The notes under the pieces were generated by a model. It was given only the letters and a program-made list of their open reading frames with translations. It was not told where the DNA came from and did not search any database. From Acidobacteriota bacterium (GTDB lineage Bacteria; Acidobacteriota; Terriglobia; Bryobacterales; Bryobacteraceae): DNA of 7,297 bases. The DNA lies in contig QHXU01000006.1 of the NCBI GenBank assembly GCA_003223065.1, positions 16,133-23,429 on the forward strand, given 5' to 3'. This document shows, one piece after another, positions 1 to 6,530 of this stretch. Every line of letters begins with the position of its first letter. Within the stretch, counting starts at the first letter, position 1. The translations under genes were made by a program, and so were the position numbers.

Positions 1-1
1 A

Positions 2-304
2 GGAATGGACCTTATTCTCGGTCCAGGAGAGGCGTTTACGTACGACAGCTATACGGTGCCCGAATCTCGGGGGCGGCGTATCGACTCTATCGTGCGGTGC
101 TATGCCCTTAATTGGTTGCGCGCCAACGGAGTGGTCCGAGCCTGTACCTTCGTTCGCGGTGATAACCCCGCATCGCTGCGCGCCGTGCGCCGCTTGCAAC
201 AACCTGCGGGAACCTTCAGGTATCTCAAGCTTCGCGGTTTCAAGCCTTGGGTGATGGGAAAGCCGGCGTCGTCTCTGCCTCCTTTAGTCCCCGCGGACAA
301 TTGA
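2..304 (+). CDS. GNAT-like N-acetyltransferase, C-terminal fragment
   Basis: The reading frame is open to the left edge, so this is probably the 3' end of a longer gene. The ATG at position 5 has no properly spaced ribosome binding site and may be an internal methionine. The protein resembles the C-terminal half of a GNAT fold: a strand (GEAFTYDSYTVP), a basic turn where the acetyl-CoA pyrophosphate loop belongs (ESRGRRI), a helix with RANGVVRACTFVRGDN, then ASLRAVRRL and a final strand around FRYLKLRGFKPWVM. GNAT enzymes move an acetyl group from acetyl-CoA to an amine; the substrate cannot be read from this piece. The usual R-G-x-G/A loop here reads R-G-R-R, so its last small residue is replaced by arginine, which is unusual. 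The frame ends at TGA 302-304. The family call rests on pattern recognition alone. Confidence 0.6.
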   Translation, partial: GMDLILGPGEAFTYDSYTVPESRGRRIDSIVRCYALNWLRANGVVRACTFVRGDNPASLRAVRRLQQPAGTFRYLKLRGFKPWVMGKPASSLPPLVPADN

Positions 305-308
305 GTCA

Positions 309-337
309 GGCCCGGTTTACACCGGCCGCTCTTTCTT
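309..337 (+). terminator. possible Rho-independent terminator after the GNAT fragment
   Basis: A short hairpin lies five bases after the TGA. CCGGT (312-316) pairs with ACCGG (321-325) around a TTAC loop, and GG 309-310 can extend the stem with CC 326-327 if C311 is bulged. A pyrimidine tract with several T residues follows (TCTTTCTT, 330-337). The stem is short and the T tract is interrupted, so this could instead be an operator-like dyad upstream of the next gene. Confidence 0.35.
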
Positions 338-414
338 GATAAAGTAGGCAGCCAACTCGGGTCCGGGCTTCAAAGTGGGGCCGGGCAGCCGGGCAAATTG
401 CCTGGGGGTGAGAA

Positions 415-3400
415 ATGCGAACGATCTCTGTGGTTCGGGGAAGCGCGTTGTTCCTCTGTTTTGGGCTGTCCTTGTTCGGGCAAACCTTCGGCGAGATTAC
501 AGGCGAAGTGCGAGACGCGCAGGGCGCCGTAATTCCGGGCGCGGAAGTTTCGGTGACCAACATCGGGACCAACGTCTCACGGTCGACCATGAGCAACGAT
601 GCCGGCGTTTATGCGTTCCCTGCGCTTCCGCCCGGCACCTACCAACTGCGCGTCGCAAAGGCTGGATTCAAGACCACCACGCGCACCGACATCGAACTCC
701 AGGTGCAACAGAGCGCGCGCATCGATATCGAACTGGCGGTGGGGCAGGTGTCTGAGTCGGTGGAAGTTTCCGCATCCGCCGCGCTGCTCTCTACTGAGAA
801 CGCGACCGTGGGCACGGTAATAGAGAACAAGCGCATTGTCGAGTTGCCGCTCAATGGCCGCAATTACCTGCAACTGGTCTCGCTTGCGCCCAACGTCAGC
901 TATGGATTTGGAAGCGCCGGTCAGGCCGGATCGCGCCAGGGCGGCGAGCGCTCCACGCAGAACATCGCCGTCAGCGGCCAGCGCAGTTATTTCAACGCAT
1001 TTACGCTCGACGGCGTGAACAACACGGACCCGAACTTCAATACTTACGTTATTCAGCCTTCGATCGACGCGCTGCAGGAGTTTAAGGTCCAAAGCGGCAT
1101 CTATCCCGCCGAGTTCGGGCGCGAGACAACACAGATCAACGTGTCGACCAAGCCGGGGACCAACGATTTCCACGGCACGCTGTTCGAATTTCTGCGCAAC
1201 GACAAGCTGGATGCCAAACAGTATGCCTTCACCTCGGCCCGTCCATCTAAAGATCCGTTCAAATGGAACCAGTACGGGTTCACCTTGGGTGGTCCCGTAT
1301 GGATTCCGAAGATTCTCAACGGCCGCAACAAGCTGTTTTTCATGTCGAACTATGAGGCGTTCCGGCAGCGGCGGCAGGTGCAGGCCACCTATGACTTACC
1401 GTCATCGGCCATGCGGGGCGGGGATTTCTCCGAGCTGCTGGCTCGGGGAACTACGATCTATGATCCATCGACGCGAATGGTCAACGGCGCTGATGTGATC
1501 GAGCAGCCGTTCCCGGGAAACATCATCTCCCCGAATTTAATCAGTTCTACGGCGAAGAAGCTTTTCGAATTTTACCCGGCGCCGAACCTGCCCAACTCGA
1601 CACTGGTACGGAACCGGCAACAGGCAATCGGCCGCCCGATCAATAAGGATCAATTCATTCTGCGAATGGATTTCGCCGAATCGTCAAATTCGCAGTGGTT
1701 CGGCCGGTACAGTTGGGGCGACGAAAATCAGCTCAATGAAGGCCTGAAGCTCAACGGATTCCAGGTGCTCACCAACGTCGAGCAATATATGGGGTCGAAT
1801 GTGCGCGTGTTTTCTGCGTCGAAAGTGAATGAGTTCCGGTTCGGATTGACGCGCTTCTTCAACTCCGCGGGCCGCGAGCTGGCATTCAAACGCGATGTAG
1901 TCACCGAGCTCGGTCTTCCCGGGTTGAAAGGAGGCGATCCGGTTGCCTGGGGTATCCCGGCCGTTTCGCTGTCGGGCTTTAGCGGGTTCGGTGATGATTC
2001 CGAGGGTCCATACGTAAACGACAATAAGTCGCTCGAGTTCATCGACAACTTCTCCTGGATTCACGGCAAACACTCGTTGCGGTTTGGCGGCGAAGCGCGC
2101 CGCGATGAATACAATCAGATCGGCAACCAGTTTGCCCGCGGATCATTCATCTTCGAGAACGATGCGACCGCGATTGTCCGCAGCGGCGCTAAGTCCGGTG
2201 GCAGCTCTTTTGCGGACTACCTTTTGGGGTACTCGCGCCGGTCCGAGGCGGCGGTTTCGATTGCCTCAGCGCAGTTCCGGAACTGGAGTTATGCGTTGTA
2301 CATGGACGATGTGTGGAAGCTCGGTCCGAAGCTGACCGTCAACATGGGGCTGCGCTACGAGTTGACTCCACCATGGGAGGACCAGACCGGCCGCCTTTTC
2401 ACCGTCGGCATGCCATTTGAAGATCGTGTGCCGAAAGTGGCCGATTTGAGCCGTCACCCGTTCTTTCTTCGCCAGGGCAAAGGCGACCCTCTGGAGGGTG
2501 TGAACCTGGCTTGGCCGAATATTCAAGTCCGGCGTGACGGTAGTCTCGGCAACCGGCTCGTGAAGACAGATTACGCCGACTGGGCTCCACGGTTCGGAAT
2601 TACCTGGAACCCGACGCCAAAGTGGGTTGTTCGCAGCGGATTCGGCATTTTCTATTCCCAGGACACCGGCAACCCGCGTTTCGACATGGCCCGCAATCTG
2701 GCCGGGCGGACGCGGTTTGAAGCGGATGCCACCCACCTGTATACCTTCGATACCGCGTTCGCCGGTCTGGCAGGAGCGAAAGCAGTGGTGCCAACGCCGT
2801 ACTCGTTTGCGAACAAGTATGAACGAGTGACGCCGTACACTAATAACCGACGCGAGCTGCCGGGCAACTCGGTGCTGGAACTCGGGTATCTCGGGAACCA
2901 ATCGCATCATATCGAGCAATTACGCGCCGTCAATGAAGAACTGCCTGGCTCCGCGCCCCACTCCGAACGGACGCCCTATGTCGAATTCGGCCGCATACAG
3001 CTCGTAGATAACAGCGGCAACGCCAACTACCACGGGCTCTCGACGAAGTTGACCAAACGCTACAGCGCAGGGCTGACCTATTTAGTGAGCTACACCTGGT
3101 CGAAGTCGATTGACGAGGGGAGCGCGATTCGAACGCATGACGGCGACACGCTTTTCCCGCAGAACAGCTATTGTCTGGCTTGTGAACGGGCGCTATCCAG
3201 CTTTCACACGGCTCACCGGTTGGTGAACTCGGTGTTGTACGACCTGCCGGTCGGCAAGGGCCGGCCGCTAAACGTCAACAACCCGATCCTGAACGCGATG
3301 GTGGGCGGCTGGCAGGCAGGCTCGATCATCGTCTATCAGACCGGCTTCCCGATCACGGTCAGCACCGGCACGGATCAGGCGAATACGGGAGGCGGATTCG

Positions 3401-3750
3401 ATCGTCCGATTGCTACCGGTATCGATCCGGTGCTTCCGCGAGACCAGCAGACCACCGAGCATTTCTTCAACACGGCTGCGTTCGCCGTTCAGCCGTTCGG
3501 CACGTTCGGCAACGTCGGCCGAAACACGCTGATTGGACCCCGCCTCTTGAATTGGGACTTTTCAGCGCACAAGAACTTCAATTTCACCGAGCGCCAGTAT
3601 CTCCAGTTCCGGTGGGAGTCTTTTAATGCGATCAACCATCCCAACTGGAGTAACCCCAACACCAGCCGCAGCTCGAATGCTTTCGGAACTATCGGCGGTA
3701 CCCGCGTGGGCATGCGGCAGATGCAGTTCGCGCTGAAGTACGTTTTCTGA
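415..3750 (+). CDS. Oar-like TonB-dependent outer-membrane receptor with carboxypeptidase-regulatory-like domain
   Basis: A complete 1111-residue protein. A purine-rich Shine-Dalgarno sequence (GGGGGTGA, 404-411) supports the ATG at 415. Residues 1 to about 22 form a signal peptide ending in LSLFGQ. Residues about 27-110 are a carboxypeptidase-regulatory-like (transthyretin-type) domain with the DAQGAVIPGAEV and LPPGTYQLRV signatures. A plug follows at about 115-250, with PLNGRNY (145-151), FTLDGVNN (197-203) and YPAEFGRETTQINVSTKPGTN. The rest is a beta barrel ending in ALKYVF, whose terminal phenylalanine fits the BAM insertion signal. Relatives include Oar of myxobacteria and the expanded receptor families of Acidobacteriota; they take up or bind large substrates, but the ligand cannot be predicted. 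Oddities: a strand segment near residues 805-815 looks shortened, and the only two cysteines of the mature protein form CLAC (920-923). It converges with the diguanylate cyclase gene. Confidence 0.93.
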   Translation: MRTISVVRGSALFLCFGLSLFGQTFGEITGEVRDAQGAVIPGAEVSVTNIGTNVSRSTMSNDAGVYAFPALPPGTYQLRVAKAGFKTTTRTDIELQVQQSARIDIELAVGQVSESVEVSASAALLSTENATVGTVIENKRIVELPLNGRNYLQLVSLAPNVSYGFGSAGQAGSRQGGERSTQNIAVSGQRSYFNAFTLDGVNNTDPNFNTYVIQPSIDALQEFKVQSGIYPAEFGRETTQINVSTKPGTNDFHGTLFEFLRNDKLDAKQYAFTSARPSKDPFKWNQYGFTLGGPVWIPKILNGRNKLFFMSNYEAFRQRRQVQATYDLPSSAMRGGDFSELLARGTTIYDPSTRMVNGADVIEQPFPGNIISPNLISSTAKKLFEFYPAPNLPNSTLVRNRQQAIGRPINKDQFILRMDFAESSNSQWFGRYSWGDENQLNEGLKLNGFQVLTNVEQYMGSNVRVFSASKVNEFRFGLTRFFNSAGRELAFKRDVVTELGLPGLKGGDPVAWGIPAVSLSGFSGFGDDSEGPYVNDNKSLEFIDNFSWIHGKHSLRFGGEARRDEYNQIGNQFARGSFIFENDATAIVRSGAKSGGSSFADYLLGYSRRSEAAVSIASAQFRNWSYALYMDDVWKLGPKLTVNMGLRYELTPPWEDQTGRLFTVGMPFEDRVPKVADLSRHPFFLRQGKGDPLEGVNLAWPNIQVRRDGSLGNRLVKTDYADWAPRFGITWNPTPKWVVRSGFGIFYSQDTGNPRFDMARNLAGRTRFEADATHLYTFDTAFAGLAGAKAVVPTPYSFANKYERVTPYTNNRRELPGNSVLELGYLGNQSHHIEQLRAVNEELPGSAPHSERTPYVEFGRIQLVDNSGNANYHGLSTKLTKRYSAGLTYLVSYTWSKSIDEGSAIRTHDGDTLFPQNSYCLACERALSSFHTAHRLVNSVLYDLPVGKGRPLNVNNPILNAMVGGWQAGSIIVYQTGFPITVSTGTDQANTGGGFDRPIATGIDPVLPRDQQTTEHFFNTAAFAVQPFGTFGNVGRNTLIGPRLLNWDFSAHKNFNFTERQYLQFRWESFNAINHPNWSNPNTSRSSNAFGTIGGTRVGMRQMQFALKYVF

Positions 3751-3853
3751 TTGCGCGCCGGCATAAAACCCTTGACCGGGATGGAATGAGAAGGCCGCGA
3801 CACGTAGAGAGTGGTTACCGGGCCAGTTCCAACCATTCCCCGCTCATGTCCGG

Positions 3854-5704
3854 TTATGCTTGCGGAAGCATTTCAGCCGTTGCGCTTGTGGTTGGTGCCG
3901 TGACGACCCGGTTACGCCCTTCCGTTTTTGCCTGGTACAGTGCACCGTCAGCAGCGGCGATCAACTCGGTTGAAGTGCTTCCGTGGGCGGGGTAGGATGC
4001 GACGCCGATGGACACGGTGACGACGCCGAGGTGGTGTCCGCCGTATTGGACAATAAGGTGGCTGACTCCCGATCGGAGCTGTTCGGCGCGGCGGACAGTG
4101 TCCGCGAGTGATGACTCGCAAAAGAGGATGCAGAACTCTTCGCCGCCGTAGCGGCACGCGATGTCTTCTTTGCGGAGGTGTTCACGCAGGAATTGTCCGA
4201 ACGCCCGGAGGAGGGCGTCTCCGCCTTCGTGGCCGAAAGTGTCGTTGAAGGTTTTGAAGTGATCGAGATCCAGCATGGCGAACCCTGCAGAGTGTTTTCG
4301 TCGTGCCAAGCGGTGGAGTTCTCGTTCTAAGGACTCTTCAAGGTAGCGGCGGTTGAAGAGGCCGGTAAGCGGGTCACGGATGGATTGGAGGCGCAGGGCT
4401 TCCTGGAGGTAGAGGTTGGAGAGAGATATGGCGATGTTTTCGGCGACGGTAGCGGCTAATATCCGGTCTTCCGGAGTGAGGAATTCTTCCGGCGCCTGTG
4501 CTCCGTCATGCTTTTGCAGGTACAGGATGCCCAGACCGGTGCCTTGCGCCATCAGTGGGAGGCAGGCGTGTCCGCCTTGGGTGTCTTTAAGATGGCGGCA
4601 TCGTGTGCCGATCCGTCCGGGCTCGATTATGTGTGGTTGTCCGCGGCGTAAGGCCCAGCAGTCGTCGGATTCGAACTCGGCGTCACTGCCGTGAGGATCG
4701 TGCCAGGTGGTTACGCTGTTGACCAGGTTGCGGGAGGCGCTAAAAATGTAGAGTACTCCGGCGTACGTGGGGAAGAGGTGTGCGCAGAATTGGGCGATGA
4801 TGTCGTAGGCTTCTTTTGAGGCGGAGCATGCTTGGAGTAAATCGTTCATCTTGCCGAGGATCACGGCCTGTTCCTTGTGCCGTTCCAGCTCCTGGACGGA
4901 CTGTCTGAGCTTCTCGTTGGCGAGGCGCAGGTTCTCCTCCGCTTCCTGGTGCCGCGTCACGTCCCAACAGACGCCGTTGAACTCGAGTGGTCGTCTGGCT
5001 TCCCCGAAATGTACTCTTGCGCGCGAAGCCAGGGTCCGGACCGTACTGTCGCGCCACACGACGCGGAATTCCGCGTTGTATTCTGCGCCCCGTTCGAGCG
5101 AAGCGGCGATGTCTTGTTGGAGACGCGCGCGGTCGTCCGGGTGAACCAGCACGGAAAACCCCTCGACCGTTTTCGGAAACTCGCCGATCGGAAGGCCGAA
5201 GAGGGACGAGCAATTCTCATCTGCCTTGACGATATTCGGCGCGATCTCCCAACTCCAGACGCCGATCCCTGAGGAACGCAGCGTAAGATTTAAGCGCTCC
5301 TCTGTTTGCGAGAGCGCTATCTGTGTTTGCTGGAGGTTTCGACTCATGACCAGGCGTGCAGCCTGCATTCTTCCGCCGAGCACGGCGATGCCAATGCTCA
5401 AGGCCAGGTACAAGAGCAGCTCCGTCCACTGATGCGCTTCATGAATCACAAAACTGCCACGCGGAGGCATCAGGAAGTAGTCGGTCCAAAAAAGACCAAG
5501 AACGGCCGATTCCAATGCGGGCCGGACACCCCCATACCAGGCCGTCAGCAGAATGGCGAAAAGTGATATTGAAAAGGGGCTCCGGTCGCCGAGCAATGGG
5601 TCCAATAAAAGCCGCACACCTGTTGCGAGCGCAACGCTGACCACGGCACAGCCGTAGCGGAGCATGAAAGACCGCGACGGTTCCGGACTCTCAGGGTTTG
5701 CCAT
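3854..5704 (-). CDS. membrane-anchored diguanylate cyclase (DUF4118-like, PAS, GAF, GGDEF)
   Basis: A 616-residue protein predicted to make cyclic di-GMP from two GTP at the inner membrane. Residues about 15-112 hold four hydrophobic segments resembling the KdpD-type DUF4118 membrane module. A PAS/PAC domain spans about 135-255, with HPDDRARL and GVCWDVTRHQEAEENL. A coiled-coil linker (about 252-285) leads to a GAF-like domain (about 285-430, ending GLGILYLQ...AENIAISLSNLYLQEAL). The GGDEF domain (440-600) is intact: DPLTGLFNRR (444-453), LDLDHFKTFND (478-488), active-site GGEEF (520-524) and an inhibitory-site RKED (511-514) five residues before it. No EAL or histidine-kinase domain is present. 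PAS and GAF suggest that a small ligand, redox state or light sets activity, but no cofactor residue is obvious. The start is the most upstream possible ATG, because an in-frame TGA lies two codons before it. M14 is an alternative start; neither has a strong Shine-Dalgarno. Confidence 0.93.
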   Translation of the reverse strand: MANPESPEPSRSFMLRYGCAVVSVALATGVRLLLDPLLGDRSPFSISLFAILLTAWYGGVRPALESAVLGLFWTDYFLMPPRGSFVIHEAHQWTELLLYLALSIGIAVLGGRMQAARLVMSRNLQQTQIALSQTEERLNLTLRSSGIGVWSWEIAPNIVKADENCSSLFGLPIGEFPKTVEGFSVLVHPDDRARLQQDIAASLERGAEYNAEFRVVWRDSTVRTLASRARVHFGEARRPLEFNGVCWDVTRHQEAEENLRLANEKLRQSVQELERHKEQAVILGKMNDLLQACSASKEAYDIIAQFCAHLFPTYAGVLYIFSASRNLVNSVTTWHDPHGSDAEFESDDCWALRRGQPHIIEPGRIGTRCRHLKDTQGGHACLPLMAQGTGLGILYLQKHDGAQAPEEFLTPEDRILAATVAENIAISLSNLYLQEALRLQSIRDPLTGLFNRRYLEESLERELHRLARRKHSAGFAMLDLDHFKTFNDTFGHEGGDALLRAFGQFLREHLRKEDIACRYGGEEFCILFCESSLADTVRRAEQLRSGVSHLIVQYGGHHLGVVTVSIGVASYPAHGSTSTELIAAADGALYQAKTEGRNRVVTAPTTSATAEMLPQA

Positions 5705-5707
5705 TTG

Positions 5708-5734
5708 TCACAGACGCTCGACCATCTTGCGCAT
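5708..5734 (-). other. possible 8-codon upstream ORF before the diguanylate cyclase
   Basis: On the minus strand an ATG at 5734 opens a frame reading MRKMVERL and ends at TGA 5708-5710. One CAA codon separates this stop from the cyclase ATG, in the same frame. The position would suit a leader peptide with translational coupling or stop read-through. There is no visible Shine-Dalgarno and a frame this short often occurs by chance. The firm point is that the TGA fixes the upstream limit of the cyclase start. Confidence 0.15.
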
Positions 5735-5814
5735 GACGCACGCAACGGATGTACATGGTACGAAATGGATTTCAATCTTTGCCGCGAACCATCATAGCGC
5801 TTCGCCGGTCCGGC

Positions 5815-5875
5815 CGATGTTCTGTTCCCCATTTGACGCAACCCTTTTACATCTGATACACAAGATAGAACATCG
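5815..5875. repeat. 9-bp inverted repeat bracketing a candidate promoter
   Basis: CGATGTTCT (5815-5823) and AGAACATCG (5867-5875) are perfect reverse complements separated by 43 bases. They lie in the 211-base region between the divergent cyclase and second receptor genes and enclose the TTGACG/GATACA promoter candidate. They could be paired operator half-sites or a long-loop stem in the receptor leader. A 9-bp match in a region this size is expected by chance somewhat less than one time in ten, so it is suggestive only. Confidence 0.35.
5833..5860 (+). promoter_or_regulatory. candidate sigma-70-type promoter for the second receptor
   Basis: TTGACG (5833-5838) matches five of six -35 consensus positions. 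After a 16-base spacer comes GATACA (5855-5860), a poor -10 box matching three of six. It sits about 55 bases upstream of the receptor ATG at 5916, in an AT-richer patch of a GC-rich window. The downstream ribosome binding site GAAAGGGG (5901-5908) is good. Promoter consensus in this lineage is not well known to me, so the call is tentative. Confidence 0.3.
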
Positions 5876-5915
5876 CTGTAGTGGTTTCCGCAGCATCGTG
5901 GAAAGGGGCTAGTAC

Positions 5916-6530
5916 ATGCAAAAGCTGTTTGCCGTATTTGCACTCTGCTTGTTGGCCGCAGTCGGTCTATTCGGGCAGAACGCGACAGGCCGCGTGATCG
6001 GCGTCGTTACCGATCCGTCGGGTTCCGTAATTCCTAAAGCGAAAATTACCGTCACCAATGTCGACACCGGCGTAAGCACCGAAACAGCCACCGGCGACGA
6101 CGGCAGCTATCAGGCCTTGCTTCTGCCCATTGGCATGTATCGCGTCGCGGCGGAGGCTCCGGGGTTCCACAAAACAGTAACCGCGCCGCAAAAGCTGTTT
6201 GCCGTATTTGCACTCTGCTTGTTGGCCGCAGTCGGTCTATTCGGGCAGAACGCGACAGGCCGCGTGATCGGCGTCGTTACCAACGGTTCAGGTGGAAGCG
6301 AATGCATCCGGCGTGGAAACGGTCAACGCCACGCTTGGGACCAGCGTCACCGCCACGCAGATCGTCAATGCGCCACTGAATGGCCGCAACGTCATGGATC
6401 TGGCTCTCCTTGTGCCCGGCGTTGTCCCGGGATTGGCTGGACCGACCACCACTGCCGGCGGGACCGCGTTCAGCGTTGCCGGGTCTCGAACCGATTCGGT
6501 GACATTTCTGATCGATGGTGGCGTCAATAA
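5916..6530 (+). CDS. 204-codon frame of the broken receptor: signal peptide, regulatory-like domain, repeated signal peptide
   Basis: This is the frame a ribosome starting at 5916 would read. Residues 1-21 form a signal peptide, residues about 25-91 most of one transthyretin-type domain, and residues 92-122 a second copy of residues 2-32, including the hydrophobic stretch LFAVFALCLLAAVGLFG. From residue 123 (TNGSGGSECIRRGN onwards) the sequence is Arg/His/Gly-rich and shows no family resemblance, because it is the plug region read out of frame. If translated, the product would be a short envelope-targeted protein with two hydrophobic segments. I regard it as a by-product of the rearrangement and not as a gene in its own right. 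Confidence 0.35.
   Translation: MQKLFAVFALCLLAAVGLFGQNATGRVIGVVTDPSGSVIPKAKITVTNVDTGVSTETATGDDGSYQALLLPIGMYRVAAEAPGFHKTVTAPQKLFAVFALCLLAAVGLFGQNATGRVIGVVTNGSGGSECIRRGNGQRHAWDQRHRHADRQCATEWPQRHGSGSPCARRCPGIGWTDHHCRRDRVQRCRVSNRFGDISDRWWRQ
5918..6011 (+). repeat. 94-bp direct repeat, copy 1 (original 5' end of the second receptor)
   Basis: This copy runs from the G of the start codon through GTTACC and encodes the signal peptide plus the first regulatory-domain strand. It is identical at all 94 positions to 6188-6281, with an offset of exactly 270 bases. It is the authentic copy, since it carries the ATG (lost in copy 2) and continues into a normal domain (DPSGSVIP). Confidence 0.97.
6188..6281 (+). 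repeat. 94-bp direct repeat, copy 2 (inserted within the regulatory-like domain)
   Basis: This copy is preceded by CCGCGCC in place of the start-codon AT, so it has no initiation codon. It is entered in the same frame as copy 1 (VTAPQKLF...). It ends at C6281, and the next bases AACGGTTCAGGTGGAAG belong to the plug-proximal receptor sequence in another frame. It carries no terminal inverted repeats, transposase or target-site duplication, so it is not an insertion sequence. Confidence 0.97.

Noticed and set aside
2266..2919. A 217-codon minus-strand frame inside the first receptor.
   Set aside because: It is a typical antisense shadow of a GC-rich coding frame, with no ribosome binding site and no recognisable domain.
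3751..3853. Bidirectional terminator between the first receptor and the cyclase.
   Set aside because: The best stem is CCC/GGG around 3769-3782 with a short T run on the minus strand only. This is too weak to call.
5748..5775. Minus-strand promoter for the diguanylate cyclase (TTGAAA, 16-base spacer, TACATC).
   Set aside because: The -10 element matches only three of six consensus bases and nothing else supports it. It is not better than chance matches elsewhere in the region.
5804..5814. Palindrome GCCGGTCCGGC between the divergent genes as an operator.
   Set aside because: Five-base arms of pure G/C around one base are common by chance in DNA this GC-rich, and it does not align with either gene's promoter candidate.
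5918..6281. Insertion sequence or mobile cassette explaining the 94-bp repeat.
   Set aside because: There is no transposase, terminal inverted repeat or target-site duplication. The repeat is simply the gene's own 5' coding sequence.
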